NCBI GenBank assembly: GCA_031275085.1
Contig: JAISPG010000028.1
Coordinates: 1 to 64,000, forward strand
Reading direction: 5' to 3'
Source: Bacteroidales bacterium
GTDB taxonomy: Bacteria > Bacteroidota > Bacteroidia > Bacteroidales > ML635J-15
Length of the DNA stretch: 64,000 nt
Shown: piece by piece, positions 43,882 through 54,415 of the stretch
Numbering within the stretch: position 1 is the first letter of the stretch
Layout of the letters: each line of letters starts with the position of its first letter
Translations under genes and position numbers: made by a program
Notes under the pieces: generated by a model
What the model saw: only the letters and a program-made list of their open reading frames with translations
Told to the model about the DNA's origin: nothing
Databases searched by the model: none

Positions 43882-44448
43882 TCAAACTTTATCCAGAGGC
43901 AACCTTTTTTTTACATCTTTTATCTTCTTAAATTCCGTAGGGTTTTGACCTGTAACTTTCTTAAACTGATTACTCAAATGTGCAACACTACTATATCCCA
44001 ACTTATATGCAATCTCACTCAAAGTCAATTCATCGTAGATAAGTAATTCTTTTACTTTTTCAATCTTTTGATTTATATGATAATTTTCAATTGTAATACC
44101 CTCACTTTCAGAAAATAACTTACTTAAGTAATTATAATCATAGTTCACATTTTTACTGATATAATCGGAGAACTTAATTTTTGACGGTTCTTTATAATTC
44201 TGGACAGAGTCGATTATTAACGTTTTTATTTTGTCAATTATTCGCCTTGTTCTATCATCAAGCAATTCAAACCCCAATAACTCTAATTTTTCTTTTATAG
44301 TTTTTATCTGTTGATCATCAAGTTCAATATTTCCTAAATCAACTTCCCCTAACTCAACGTAAACCGGCTGAATCCCTTTTTCTTCTAAAATATTTCTTAT
44401 TACCAGTTTACACCTGTCGCAAACCATATTTTTTATGTAAAGTTTCAT
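43882..44448 (-). CDS. AraC-type regulator with N-terminal CxxC metal-sensing segment
   Basis: 188 residues. The N-terminal 80 residues resemble an HMA-like domain with MVCDRC (CxxC, C10 and C13). The C-terminal AraC HTH domain (about 95-180) has LTLSEIAYKLGYSSVAHLSNQFKKVTG. It lies 96 nt upstream of the copper ATPase ORFs on the same strand and is therefore a likely copper-responsive activator of copA. The arrangement of a short metal-binding N-terminus on an AraC domain recurs beside copper genes in Bacteroidota. Direct metal sensing is inferred. Confidence 0.85.
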   Translation of the reverse strand: MKLYIKNMVCDRCKLVIRNILEEKGIQPVYVELGEVDLGNIELDDQQIKTIKEKLELLGFELLDDRTRRIIDKIKTLIIDSVQNYKEPSKIKFSDYISKNVNYDYNYLSKLFSESEGITIENYHINQKIEKVKELLIYDELTLSEIAYKLGYSSVAHLSNQFKKVTGQNPTEFKKIKDVKKRLPLDKV

Positions 44449-44641
44449 TTTTATTTCAATTTATACTACTATCAAATTATAATCACATCATTTTTTATTT
44501 CCCTGAATATATTTTTGCTCTATCTATAAAGATATACAAAATCAGAGAATATTAAAAACTTTTATAATATAATATTTTGTATCATAAAATAATATTTTTT
44601 AGATTTACAACCGTAATTATATTTAATTCAACAAAAAATTT

Positions 44642-45160
44642 ATGGAAAACGAAAATCAAGATTCGGGAAAATTTATCAAATTTATCAAAAGAAATAAAAT
44701 GTCTTCTTTTCTTTTTATTTTATTGATCATTGTTATTGTTTGGGCACTAATAAGTAACTATGTTAATAAAAGAAATACAAATAAAGAAATTGCAAGCATA
44801 ACTGCTTCCTCAAAAAACAAAATCGACAGTATCAGAGAAACATCTGTAAAACAAACAATGTTGGCTTTTTCGTGGGCTGTACGCAGTGAAATGATACGAA
44901 ATAACCTTGATCAGGTAGATCAGTTTTTTACAAGCTTTATTCGAGAATCTCAGGTTTTAAAGATACTATTAGTTGATCCTTCCACCCAGAAAGTGTTATT
45001 ATCAACAGATAAAAAAGATGAAGGCATTGAGTTTCCCGGTGCTGGCTTTATATCTGATAATATAACCATACAGGACAATGAAACTTACATAAGAGCCATT
45101 GCTCCTGTTTCGGGATTAAACGGAAGACTGGGAATATTAATTATTGATTTTTCAAAATAA
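44642..45160 (+). CDS. Single-pass membrane protein, sensor-like
   Basis: 172 residues. A short basic cytoplasmic N-terminus precedes one membrane helix (SSFLFILLIIVIVWALIS, about 21-38). The extracytoplasmic part starts with a helical stretch and continues as a small alpha/beta region (VLKILLVDPSTQKVLLSTD, YIRAIAPVSGLNGRLGILIIDF), which recalls Cache/PAS-like sensor folds. No output domain is attached. The function is unknown. It converges with the sigma-factor gene over a strong terminator. Confidence 0.7.
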   Translation: MENENQDSGKFIKFIKRNKMSSFLFILLIIVIVWALISNYVNKRNTNKEIASITASSKNKIDSIRETSVKQTMLAFSWAVRSEMIRNNLDQVDQFFTSFIRESQVLKILLVDPSTQKVLLSTDKKDEGIEFPGAGFISDNITIQDNETYIRAIAPVSGLNGRLGILIIDFSK

Positions 45161-45184
45161 TAAAACAAATTGATTATCATAAAA

Positions 45185-45212
45185 AAAGCCTGATAAGTTT
45201 TTATCAGGCTTT
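45185..45212. terminator. Bidirectional terminator
   Basis: AAAGCCTGATAA (45185-45196), loop GTTT, TTATCAGGCTTT (45201-45212). On the minus strand a run of T follows, giving the sigma-factor gene a strong terminator; it also serves the convergent gene on the plus strand. Confidence 0.92.
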
Positions 45213-45231
45213 ATATTTTACAGCTAATTTT

Positions 45232-46092
45232 CTATCCTAAATAGCTTTTTAATAATTTGCTTCTCGACGAATGTCTTAATCTTCGTATTGCTTTTTCTTT
45301 AATTTGTCTTACGCGTTCGCGTGTAAGTCCGAACTTATCTCCTATTTCTTCGAGAGTCATGTCCTGACAGGAAATCCCAAAAAATAATTTTATGATGTCT
45401 CTTTCCCTTTCGGTTAAAGTTGCTAAAGCTCTTTCAATCTCTTTAGACAAAGATTCATCCATTAACTTTGAATCAGTATTTGGCAGATCAGAATTTTCCA
45501 ATACATCCAACAAACTGTTTTCTTCACCGTTTACAAAAGGAGCATCTACTGACACATGGCGTCCGGATACTCTTAAAGTATCTGCCACCTTATCTTCCGG
45601 TAAATCAAGTACTTTGGCCAGTTCTTCAGAAGTCGGTTTTCTTTCATTTTCCTGTTCAAATTTTGAAAATGCCTTATTGATCTTATTCAACGAACCAACC
45701 TGATTTAAAGGTAATCTTACAATCCTGGATTGTTCTGCCAAAGCCTGAAGAATAGACTGACGTATCCACCAAACGGCATAGGATATAAATTTAAATCCAC
45801 GTGTTTCGTCAAATTTTTCTGCAGCTTTAATCAATCCCAAATTACCTTCATTTATCAAATCAGGTAAACTAAGTCCCTGATTCTGATACTGTTTAGCTAC
45901 AGACACAACAAACCTGAGGTTTGCTCTGGTAAGTTTTTCCAAAGCAATTCTGTCTCCTTGTCTTATGCGCTGTGCTAACTCTACTTCTTCATCAACAGAA
46001 ATAAGTTCTTCTTTTCCAATTTCCTGCAAATACTTATCCAAAGAAGCACTTTCACGGTTTGTAATTGATTTCGTAATTTTTAATTGTCTCAT
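45232..46092 (-). CDS. rpoD: Primary sigma factor (sigma-70, Bacteroidota type)
   Basis: 286 residues, the short form typical of Bacteroidota, without region 1.1. Region 1.2 is near the start ([13 protein letters not shown]). Region 2 has [20 protein letters not shown] and [11 protein letters not shown], region 3 has [15 protein letters not shown], and the region 4 helix-turn-helix has [20 protein letters not shown]. It directs core promoter recognition (TTTG / TAnnTTTG), consistent with the promoters found in this window. Monocistronic. Confidence 0.96.
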   Translation of the reverse strand: MRQLKITKSITNRESASLDKYLQEIGKEELISVDEEVELAQRIRQGDRIALEKLTRANLRFVVSVAKQYQNQGLSLPDLINEGNLGLIKAAEKFDETRGFKFISYAVWWIRQSILQALAEQSRIVRLPLNQVGSLNKINKAFSKFEQENERKPTSEELAKVLDLPEDKVADTLRVSGRHVSVDAPFVNGEENSLLDVLENSDLPNTDSKLMDESLSKEIERALATLTERERDIIKLFFGISCQDMTLEEIGDKFGLTRERVRQIKEKAIRRLRHSSRSKLLKSYLG

Positions 46093-46188
46093 TTCTTATT
46101 CCAATCTTTATTTTATTTTCTAATCCGCTATCAATACGAAAACAGATTTAAAAGGTTACATTTTTTCACCGATTTTTTTTAATAAATT

Positions 46189-46230
46189 AAAATTATGTCT
46201 GATAATCAAAAGATTACCAGACATAATTTT
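46189..46230. terminator. Hairpin terminator after the FadL-like gene
   Basis: AAAATTATGTCTG (46189-46201) and TAATC (46203-46207) pair with GATTA (46212-46216) and CAGACATAATTTT (46218-46230), with one mismatch and an AAAA loop. It follows the end of the minus-strand outer-membrane protein gene. Confidence 0.85.
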
Positions 46231-46251
46231 TTATAAAAAAGAATTATTAAT

Positions 46252-47712
46252 TTAGAATTTAAAACCTATAGTAGCAGTAATTCTGTTACCGTTATTTGTA
46301 ATTTCTGCAAGAGGACTATTAACTCCATATCCTGAGTACATACTATAATAGTAACTGTTTGTAATAAATGAATATGACAGATCCAGGTATGTATTATTCC
46401 ATCTTGTTCCTAATCCTGCGCTATATACAAAAGTATAAGCAGATTTATTTATTAATGAAGATTTATATGGGCTATCATAGTATGCTGCTCCTAAACGAAA
46501 GCTCAAAGGCCCGTATCTGTATTCTGCCCCCAGTCTCACATTATTTGCAGACTTGAAAGCATTTTTTATAGTATTATTCTCATCTGAGAATGTATAATCA
46601 TCAGACCTTAAAAGTGATTTTGAATAATTTACATATTCATAATCTACATTAACTAAAAATTGTTTATTAATAATAAAACCTAAACTGAAATTAGCTCTTA
46701 AAGGCGTTGTCAATTCATAATTATAAATTCCAATATTAGAGTAAATCCTTTCTGTATTTCCCCAACTTTCAAAAGAAGACTGAACGCTTGTTTCATAAGT
46801 ATCTCTCAACGAAAAGTAAGTTGGTGTATGTAAAGCTCCTCCGAATCTTATCCATTCAACAGGACTGTATAAAAATCCGATTTTAAAATTAACACCTGTT
46901 CCGGTAGTTGATAAAGATTCAACAAAAGAAAAAGAATTAAAATCAGGAATCGTATTATCAGTATCGATCTCTTCCAATCTCTTTTTTTCGTCATATTTTA
47001 CAGTTTGAATTCCGATACTTGCACCTAAGAACAATTTATGCTGAATGCTACCGGAGATAGAAAAATTGTATTCTCCCTGGTTACCACTCCTGCTGATAAA
47101 TTGCCTTTGAGTCTGCCCCAGATTATCAAGAGCCGAAATATAAGATATGGAATCTCTATTATATGGATCTATTAAAAAACCATGATATCCAAGATATGAA
47201 TAAAAATTATCATAATTTCCCAGATCCCCTGCATAAATTCCGTTTCCTCTGGCTGCCAGCCAATCTGAAAAAGAATTTTCATTATTTATGCCCTCAATTA
47301 GTATATTTTCATTAAAACTATTCAGTCTGTTATATGAAAAACCAAAATTTACATTACTGAAACCAGTTTCGTTTTTCAGGTTTATTGTTCCTATCAGCGA
47401 AATATTACTAAGATTGGCTTTTAGACTATAATCCCTGCTCGTTCTGCCTAAATAATCAGCAGAGCTATTTATAAGTTCTACACCCGGAGTAATTGAAAAA
47501 TCGGAAGATTTATACACTCCCATACCTGCCGGATTAAATCCTAATACAGAAGCATCTCCTCCCAGGGCTCCGAAAGAACCTCCCATTGCATTAGCTCTGG
47601 ATGTACTTCCTGGTATATAATGTGAATACCTTAATGCATCAATTTCATTTTGAGAATAAAGAAACGACGACAAAGCAACTATACTTATTATTAAAAAAAT
47701 TATCCTTTTCAT
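46252..47712 (-). CDS. OmpP1/FadL-like outer-membrane barrel protein
   Basis: 486 residues with a signal peptide (IIFLIISIVALSSFLYSQ). The N-terminal motif SRANAMGGSFGALGGDASVLGFNPAGMGVY is the hatch signature of Bacteroidota FadL/TodX-like channels; the remainder consists of alternating aromatic beta-strands ending in TATIGFKF. The likely role is passage of hydrophobic or small molecules across the outer membrane. It starts 15 nt after the stop of the low-complexity lipoprotein gene, so both are one operon. Confidence 0.88.
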   Translation of the reverse strand: MKRIIFLIISIVALSSFLYSQNEIDALRYSHYIPGSTSRANAMGGSFGALGGDASVLGFNPAGMGVYKSSDFSITPGVELINSSADYLGRTSRDYSLKANLSNISLIGTINLKNETGFSNVNFGFSYNRLNSFNENILIEGINNENSFSDWLAARGNGIYAGDLGNYDNFYSYLGYHGFLIDPYNRDSISYISALDNLGQTQRQFISRSGNQGEYNFSISGSIQHKLFLGASIGIQTVKYDEKKRLEEIDTDNTIPDFNSFSFVESLSTTGTGVNFKIGFLYSPVEWIRFGGALHTPTYFSLRDTYETSVQSSFESWGNTERIYSNIGIYNYELTTPLRANFSLGFIINKQFLVNVDYEYVNYSKSLLRSDDYTFSDENNTIKNAFKSANNVRLGAEYRYGPLSFRLGAAYYDSPYKSSLINKSAYTFVYSAGLGTRWNNTYLDLSYSFITNSYYYSMYSGYGVNSPLAEITNNGNRITATIGFKF

Positions 47713-47727
47713 AACATTCTATCTTAT

Positions 47728-49203
47728 TTATCTTCTTGATCCTGAACTACTACCTCCTGAACTTCCACTGCTCCTTGATCCGCCGCCACCTGAAGATGAT
47801 CCGCTAGGTGCACTGTATGAACTGCCTGATGATGATCTGCTTGGCGTACTGTATGAACTACCTGATGATGATGATCTGCTTGGCGTACTGTATGAACTGC
47901 CTGATGAAGATGACCTGCTTGGCGTACTATATGAACTACCTGATGAAGACGACGACCTGCTTGGTGATGAATTATAATTAGAACTTCCGCTATTTTTTGA
48001 CGGAGAGCTATAATTTTGTGACCCGGCTTTATTTGTTGTCCCGCTATTTTGAGAACCTGAATTATCTGAAGGTCTTACAGTACTATTACTTTTTGTGGTT
48101 CCGTTATAAGAATTTGAATTTGTAGAACTGTTTGGTCTGGTATAACTCTGGTTTGAATTATTGCTTGGTCTTGACTGTGTTCCCGAACTATTATTTCTGT
48201 TTGGGGCAGTATTAGATTCCGGTCTTGATGTAGAAGATTGCCTGTTGGGAACTGATTGTTCCCTAGTTACACTATTTGTATTTGTAGATGAAGCTGGTTG
48301 CCTGCTCACTGATGTATTATTTGATGCAGGATTTCTGCTTACTTCATTCTGTTCCCTGCTTGTATTACTTGTTGTTGAAGATGCCGGCTGCCTATTTACA
48401 GATGTACTTGAGGCAGGTTCTCTGCTCACAGATGTATTTGACGCCGGTTCCCTGTTGGCACTACTTGTCCCTGCAGATACTGCCGGTTGTCTGGTTGCAG
48501 AATTACTTGTTGTTTCTCTCTGGATATTATTTATCCCACTATTATTTCCCTGTCCCCTTACGGCTCCTCTTGGCTCCGTTGTAACAGCTCCTCCGGCAGA
48601 GCCTCTGTGTCCATAATATACTTCTCTGCCGCCACTTCCCCATGGTTTTCCAGGTTTATTATGACCACCGCCATGCCACCAGCCGTCATAATATCCGTTA
48701 TGATAACCGTTCCAATATCCGTTCCAGTAGTTACCTCCCCAGTAGGAATAATAAGGATATCCCCATCCGTAATATGGTCTGTAATTCCATGAATAATAAG
48801 AATTCCACCCATAATCCCAGTACCAGTAATCGTAATAATATGATGGAACATAATAATGGTTAAATCTTATAAAGCTACTGGTATACGAATCATCATATAA
48901 GTATTCATCTCCATAATAATAGTTATTAATTATATTTCCGTTTTCCGGGTCGTAATAACTTTCACTTTCATAATATGGTTCGGCTGTTTCCGTATTATCA
49001 TAATATGAATATTCATCGGAATTTCCGGTATTAGTTTCATCATAAGTAACAACATCTGTACTTATAATTTCAGCCTGGTGTGTTGATTTATCTTTCGGAT
49101 TATAGTATACATCATCGAAGTAACCTCCCGCCGCATATTGGCTGGATGTACAAGATGCTGCAACAATAGCAATCAGAAGTAGTAAATAAAATAATTTTTT
49201 CAT
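47728..49203 (-). CDS. Low-complexity Ser/Thr/Asn-rich lipoprotein
   Basis: 491 residues. A lipoprotein leader ends in AIVAASC. Three zones follow: an acidic, tyrosine-rich zone (about 25-125); a Tyr/Trp/Gly-rich zone (about 125-195, with WGYPYYSYWGGNYWNG); and a long Ser/Asn/Thr zone. The last zone contains imperfect repeats of REPASxTSVxRQPASS and, near the end, tandem SSGSSYSTPSRSS units. It is probably an extended surface-exposed lipoprotein, possibly O-glycosylated. It is co-transcribed with the FadL-like gene. The function is unknown. Confidence 0.8.
   Translation of the reverse strand: MKKLFYLLLLIAIVAASCTSSQYAAGGYFDDVYYNPKDKSTHQAEIISTDVVTYDETNTGNSDEYSYYDNTETAEPYYESESYYDPENGNIINNYYYGDEYLYDDSYTSSFIRFNHYYVPSYYYDYWYWDYGWNSYYSWNYRPYYGWGYPYYSYWGGNYWNGYWNGYHNGYYDGWWHGGGHNKPGKPWGSGGREVYYGHRGSAGGAVTTEPRGAVRGQGNNSGINNIQRETTSNSATRQPAVSAGTSSANREPASNTSVSREPASSTSVNRQPASSTTSNTSREQNEVSRNPASNNTSVSRQPASSTNTNSVTREQSVPNRQSSTSRPESNTAPNRNNSSGTQSRPSNNSNQSYTRPNSSTNSNSYNGTTKSNSTVRPSDNSGSQNSGTTNKAGSQNYSSPSKNSGSSNYNSSPSRSSSSSGSSYSTPSRSSSSGSSYSTPSRSSSSGSSYSTPSRSSSGSSYSAPSGSSSGGGGSRSSGSSGGSSSGSRR
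47800..47960 (-). repeat. Tandem coding repeats of about 36-39 nt
   Basis: About four imperfect copies encode (S)SSSGSSYSTPSR near the C-terminus of the lipoprotein. The copies differ by whole serine codons, so copy number could change by slippage without loss of frame. Confidence 0.75.
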
Positions 49204-49283
49204 AATATCTTAAATTTTATAAATTTTACACTACATTTAAAAAGAACTTACTATTTTTACAGCAAATTTCATACCAAATAATT

Positions 49284-50756
49284 ATGGCAAAAGTACTTAC
49301 AGATAAAGATGAAAACTATTCACAATGGTATAACGATTTAGTAATAAAAGCTGATTTAGCCGAAAATTCTGCAGTACGCGGATGTATGGTAATTAAACCT
49401 TACGGTTACAGCATTTGGGAAAAGATGCAGTCGGTTTTAGATAAAATGTTTAAAGACACTGGTCATACTAATGCCTATTTTCCACTTTTCATACCAAAAT
49501 CTTTTTTCAGCAGAGAAGCCAGCCACGTAGAAGGTTTTGCTAAAGAATGTGCCGTAGTGACTCATTACAGATTAAAAAACGCTGAAAACGGCGGAATTGA
49601 AGTTGACCCTGCGGCAAAGCTGGAAGAAGAATTAATAGTTAGACCAACATCAGAAACAATAATATGGAATACATATAAAAACTGGATAAACTCATACAGA
49701 GATCTGCCTCTATTAATCAATCAGTGGGCAAATGTCGTGAGATGGGAAATGCGTACCCGGTTATTTTTAAGAACTGCCGAATTTTTATGGCAGGAAGGTC
49801 ATACCGCTCATTCTACCAAAGATGAAGCTATAGAAGAAGCTGAAAAAATGATGCATGTTTACGAAGAATTTGCAAAAACCTATTTGGGAATTCCGGTTCT
49901 AACAGGCACAAAAACAGCAAATGAAAGATTTGCCGGAGCAGAAGAAACATATTGCATAGAAGCCTTAATGCAGGATGGTAAAGCATTACAAGCCGGTACA
50001 TCTCATTTTCTTGCTCAAAACTTTGCAAAAGCTTTTGATGTTAAATTTTTAAACAAAGAAAATAAAGAAGAATATGTATGGGCAACCTCATGGGGAGTCT
50101 CTACCAGACTGATGGGTGCACTTATAATGGCACATTCGGATAATAACGGTTTGATATTACCGCCAAAACTTGCTCCTATACAGGTTGTTATTGTTCCAAT
50201 TTATAAAAATGAAGAACAACTAAATATGATATCTGCAAGAGTTACCGAACTTACTGAAAAATTAAAACAAAATAATATAAGTTTTAAATACGATAACAGA
50301 GATTCTCAAAGACCAGGATTCAAATTTGCAGAATGGGAATTAAAAGGTGTTCCTGTAAGATTGGCAATAGGTCCTAAAGATTTTGAAAACAATACATGGG
50401 AAGTTGCCCGCCGTGACACATTAACAAAAGAGATAATCAATAATGACAATATTGTTGAGCATATAAAAACATTGCTCAGTGATATTCAGGATAATATTTA
50501 TAAAAAAGCTCTGGATTTTAGAAACACCCATACATATAAAGTCGATACATACGAAGAATTTAAAGAAATTCTGGAAAATTCGCCTGGCTTTATAGAAGCG
50601 CATTGGGACGGAACTTCTGAAACAGAAGAAAAAATAAAAGAAGAAACCAAAGCAACTATAAGACTTATTCCTCTAAATCCTATTTATGAGGAAGGAAAAT
50701 GTATCTATTCCGGAAAACCTTCCAAATTCAGAGTGGTGTTTGCCAAATCATATTAA
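49284..50756 (+). CDS. proS: Prolyl-tRNA synthetase (archaeal/eukaryotic type)
   Basis: 490 residues. The class II synthetase short form (ProS type 3) without the bacterial editing insertion. Landmarks are [28 protein letters not shown] (motif 2 region), [24 protein letters not shown] and the C-terminal extension ending FRVVFAKSY. It charges proline to tRNA-Pro. It is followed after 39 nt by a conserved hypothetical gene on the same strand. Confidence 0.97.
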   Translation: MAKVLTDKDENYSQWYNDLVIKADLAENSAVRGCMVIKPYGYSIWEKMQSVLDKMFKDTGHTNAYFPLFIPKSFFSREASHVEGFAKECAVVTHYRLKNAENGGIEVDPAAKLEEELIVRPTSETIIWNTYKNWINSYRDLPLLINQWANVVRWEMRTRLFLRTAEFLWQEGHTAHSTKDEAIEEAEKMMHVYEEFAKTYLGIPVLTGTKTANERFAGAEETYCIEALMQDGKALQAGTSHFLAQNFAKAFDVKFLNKENKEEYVWATSWGVSTRLMGALIMAHSDNNGLILPPKLAPIQVVIVPIYKNEEQLNMISARVTELTEKLKQNNISFKYDNRDSQRPGFKFAEWELKGVPVRLAIGPKDFENNTWEVARRDTLTKEIINNDNIVEHIKTLLSDIQDNIYKKALDFRNTHTYKVDTYEEFKEILENSPGFIEAHWDGTSETEEKIKEETKATIRLIPLNPIYEEGKCIYSGKPSKFRVVFAKSY

Positions 50757-50795
50757 AACTATTAATTATTTTATTAAAAAATATAATAAATCACA

Positions 50796-51482
50796 ATGGA
50801 AGAACAAGATTCAACAAAAAACCAGATATTAAACACATTAAAAGAAAAATCTCTTTTAAAACAAACAGTTTATGACCAGACACGGTCTACTTTCAAACTA
50901 TTAAAAAAAGTTTTACAGGAAACGGTGGATGAATTTAACACTGCATTAAAAAATGATGACGAAAGGATTTTACTGGAATATAGAGACCGCGGCGTGTTTG
51001 AGGCAGAGATTAAAGTAGCAGGAGATCTTATAATATTTAACATGCATTCAAATATTTTTGAATTCCCAAGAAACCATGAAATCTGGAAAGATAGCTATTA
51101 TATAGAAAGGCCGTTGGTTACTTATTCGGGAATTATTAATTTTTATAATTTTCTGGCTGATTCTTTTAAATATAGCCGTTCAGAAGACCTCGGATATCTT
51201 ATCGGACGTATGTTCATAAATAAAGATGCGACTTTTTTTATTGAAGGACGTCAGGAACTTGGTTTTAACTATCCTGTATTTAATAAAAATGAAGTTAATG
51301 AGGAAAATCTGAAAACTCTGGTTGAATCTGCGATAAGTTATGTTCTAAAATTCGATTTACTTGTACCTCCTTACAATCAGGTAAAAATAGTTACAGTTGA
51401 CCAGATGAAAGAAAAAATAAACAAATCAAAGACGCAAACAGGAAAAAGACTAGGTTTTCAATATAATGCAATAGAAGAATAA
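50796..51482 (+). CDS. Conserved hypothetical cytosolic protein
   Basis: 228 residues, no signal peptide or membrane segment. A helical N-terminus (LLKQTVYDQTRSTFKLLKKVLQETVDEFN) precedes a mixed alpha/beta part with FEAEIKVAGDLIIFNMHSNIFEFP and YLIGRMFINKDATFFIEGRQELGF. It resembles uncharacterised proteins I associate with Bacteroidota, but I cannot name a family. It is 39 nt downstream of proS and probably in the same transcript. Confidence 0.8.
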   Translation: MEEQDSTKNQILNTLKEKSLLKQTVYDQTRSTFKLLKKVLQETVDEFNTALKNDDERILLEYRDRGVFEAEIKVAGDLIIFNMHSNIFEFPRNHEIWKDSYYIERPLVTYSGIINFYNFLADSFKYSRSEDLGYLIGRMFINKDATFFIEGRQELGFNYPVFNKNEVNEENLKTLVESAISYVLKFDLLVPPYNQVKIVTVDQMKEKINKSKTQTGKRLGFQYNAIEE

Positions 51483-51619
51483 AATTTTTCCTATTAGTTT
51501 CTTTAATTGTTAATATTATTTAGTAATATTTTGGTAAAAATATTAAATAAGTAACTTTAATAAAATTTTTATACATTTTTTTAGTTAATTTGTATAGTCA
51601 AACATTATAAACCATTATT

Positions 51620-54415
51620 ATGAATAACCTAAAATTCATTACAGGTTTTATTGTATTTATCTGTTTATCTTCATTTTTATATGCACAAACCCCACAAATA
51701 ACTATTAAAGGCATAATACAGGATACTACAAATGCTCCTGTTCCGGCTGCAACTGTTATGCTTTTAAATAATACGGATTCTGCATTAATAAATTACACAA
51801 CATCAAATTCAGAAGGAGAATTTAGTTTTAAAAATATAAAAAATACAAATTATATTTTAAAGATTTCGCATATAACGTTTATGCCGTGGCAAAAACATAT
51901 CAGACAATCTGATGAAAAAGAAATAGATCTGGGTATTATAAGCATGTATCCTATTGCAGAATTTTTGATGGAAGTTGTAATACGCGACGCACAGGCTCCC
52001 ATTTTTATTAAAGGGGATACTGTTGAATATGATGCAAGGACATTTAAAGTTCCTCCGGGATCGACAGTAGAAGACCTTTTACGAAGATTACCGGGAATAG
52101 ATGTAGATGTTGACGGAAATATCTCAACAATGGGAAAAGATGTTAAAACGGTATATGTTGACGGAAAAACATTTTTTGGAAACGATCCGACCACTGTGAC
52201 ACAAAACCTTGATGCCGCCGCTGTTTCAAAAGTACAAGTCTATAACGAAAAATCCGAACAGGAAAGACTTACAGGTGTTTCAGACGGGACTAAAGACAAA
52301 GTCCTGAATCTGGAACTAAAAGAAGAATACAAAAAAGGATATTTCGGTAAAGCTACAATTGCAGGCGGAACATCAGACCGATGGGCTGCCAGGGGAAATT
52401 TCAACTGGTTCAATGATAAGCAACAATTATCATTTATCGGATATGGTAATAATATAAATCAAACCGGCTTAAACTGGAGCGATTATTCAGAATTTAAAGG
52501 TCAAAGCATGACGACAAATTTTGACAATGGAGATTTTGGTTTTTCAAGCAGAAACGGCGGCAGGTATTTTTATTCATTCTATGATTATTTTGACGGCAAC
52601 GGTTTCACAAAAAATTACGGAGGAGGAGTAAATTATAATTACTTCAACAAAAAAATAAAATTAAACACCGGATATTTTGGGAAAAGAAACGACGCATTCA
52701 ACGATCAGTTTGCAAACCGCCAAACATTTTTAACCGACAGTACATACTATAGCATTGACACTATACATAATCAGAATATAAAGAATAACCACAACTTTTC
52801 AACACGTGCCGAATTCGAAATAGATTCAAATAATATTATAATACTCAGGGCTAATTTTGATTTTACAACAATTACAAGAGACAAAACTCAAAAACAACTT
52901 TATCAGACATCAGATTTTCATAATATAAATTTAAATTCGATTTTCAATGCAAATTCAATTGATAATTTAACTTTGAACACATTGGCAATATACCGGCATA
53001 AATTCAAAAAGAAAGGACGGTCATTTGCAATAAGTGGAACGTATGATCTTGCTGATAGTAAAAATAATGAAAATATATCAAATATAAACGAATTCTTTAA
53101 TGCCCAAACACCAACAGAACAGATAAACAGCTTATTTCTGGCAAATAAAAAAAATAATAATAATCAACAGATAAAATCCAGCTTATTATATGTGGAACCA
53201 TTGTCAAAAAGATTTTCTTTACTGGGTTTTTATAATTTTAGTTCAGAAAACAGAAAATCTGATAATTTTTCCAATAATCCTGAAAATAATCAGAATATAG
53301 ACAGCTTAAAATTAAATTATCAAAACAACATTTTGTATAATCGTGCCGGAACATCATTAAATTATGGCTATGAAGGCATAAATATTTCCGCAGGAGCAGC
53401 ATTCCAGTCCATACATATGGAAGGGATAAGCAAAACTTATAATAAAAATGAAAGTAAAACATTCACCTACAATAACTTTATTCCATATTTTTCAGCTGAT
53501 ATTGAATTTTTTAATGATATGTATTTCGAAGCTTCTTATTCTTATGAAATTGATGAACCCAGTATGTCGTATCTGTTTCCTGTACCAGACCTTACAAATT
53601 CTTTATATATAAAAACAGGTAATCCTGAACTTGCTCCCGAACGTAATCACAAAATCGAAGGAAGAATATCTTACTGGAACAGTGCTTCAATGACAAACAT
53701 ATCATTGAACGCATACAGCAACATATATGATAGTCGTATTGTATACAATCAGACTACCGAATTTGTGGACTCCATAGGATATGTTACAACATATGTACCG
53801 GAAAATGTAAAAGGCGGTAATGATTTCTCAATTTATATGTGGACAAATTTCCCTCTCATAAAAACAAAACTTACAATGAGTTTAAGTCCGAATATAAGGT
53901 TCAGCAATTCTCCAACATATATCAACGGAATCGAAAATATAACAAACTCTAAAACATATTCAGGAAGGATCGGATTTAACCTTACCATCGGACCAAAATT
54001 GAACTTTAATATAAATGGCAACATCAGTTCAACTAATATTTCATATTCCATACACACAGACCGTAATCAAAAATATATGAATTACTCTTCAAGTGCAGGA
54101 ATTAAGTGGCAGTTATTAAAGAAAACATTCCTTGAAGGGAACTTCAATTTCAGTAACTATAGTAATAAGAGCTTTGATTTTGACCAGACAATACAACTAT
54201 TAAACATTTCATTAAGACAGGTAATAGGTAAAGAAAACAAGTTTGAAGTCCGTTTGGCAGCTTTCGACCTGCTTAATCAACAACAATATGTAAGACAATC
54301 TGCCAGTGCAAATTATATAGAATATATCACTGCTCCGACACTTGCAAGATATTTTATGCTAAGTATATCATACAATATACGTGGTTTTGATACATCAAAC
54401 AATACAAGACGGTAA
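51620..54415 (+). CDS. TonB-receptor-like outer-membrane barrel protein
   Basis: 931 residues. A signal peptide (about 1-22) precedes a carboxypeptidase-regulatory-like beta-sandwich (about 26-110, TIKGIIQDTTNAPVPAATVM). A plug-like domain (about 125-240, STVEDLLRRLPGIDVDVDG) and a large C-terminal barrel of the outer-membrane beta-barrel family (OMP_b-brl type) follow. The plug lacks a recognisable TonB box. No SusD partner follows, so it is probably not a polysaccharide uptake receptor. The ligand is unknown. Confidence 0.9.
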   Translation: MNNLKFITGFIVFICLSSFLYAQTPQITIKGIIQDTTNAPVPAATVMLLNNTDSALINYTTSNSEGEFSFKNIKNTNYILKISHITFMPWQKHIRQSDEKEIDLGIISMYPIAEFLMEVVIRDAQAPIFIKGDTVEYDARTFKVPPGSTVEDLLRRLPGIDVDVDGNISTMGKDVKTVYVDGKTFFGNDPTTVTQNLDAAAVSKVQVYNEKSEQERLTGVSDGTKDKVLNLELKEEYKKGYFGKATIAGGTSDRWAARGNFNWFNDKQQLSFIGYGNNINQTGLNWSDYSEFKGQSMTTNFDNGDFGFSSRNGGRYFYSFYDYFDGNGFTKNYGGGVNYNYFNKKIKLNTGYFGKRNDAFNDQFANRQTFLTDSTYYSIDTIHNQNIKNNHNFSTRAEFEIDSNNIIILRANFDFTTITRDKTQKQLYQTSDFHNINLNSIFNANSIDNLTLNTLAIYRHKFKKKGRSFAISGTYDLADSKNNENISNINEFFNAQTPTEQINSLFLANKKNNNNQQIKSSLLYVEPLSKRFSLLGFYNFSSENRKSDNFSNNPENNQNIDSLKLNYQNNILYNRAGTSLNYGYEGINISAGAAFQSIHMEGISKTYNKNESKTFTYNNFIPYFSADIEFFNDMYFEASYSYEIDEPSMSYLFPVPDLTNSLYIKTGNPELAPERNHKIEGRISYWNSASMTNISLNAYSNIYDSRIVYNQTTEFVDSIGYVTTYVPENVKGGNDFSIYMWTNFPLIKTKLTMSLSPNIRFSNSPTYINGIENITNSKTYSGRIGFNLTIGPKLNFNINGNISSTNISYSIHTDRNQKYMNYSSSAGIKWQLLKKTFLEGNFNFSNYSNKSFDFDQTIQLLNISLRQVIGKENKFEVRLAAFDLLNQQQYVRQSASANYIEYITAPTLARYFMLSISYNIRGFDTSNNTRR

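Noticed and set aside
48161..48616. 151-codon plus-strand ORF opposite the low-complexity lipoprotein
   Set aside because: Low-complexity Leu/Ala/Asp pattern produced by reading the Ser/Thr/Asn repeats backwards.
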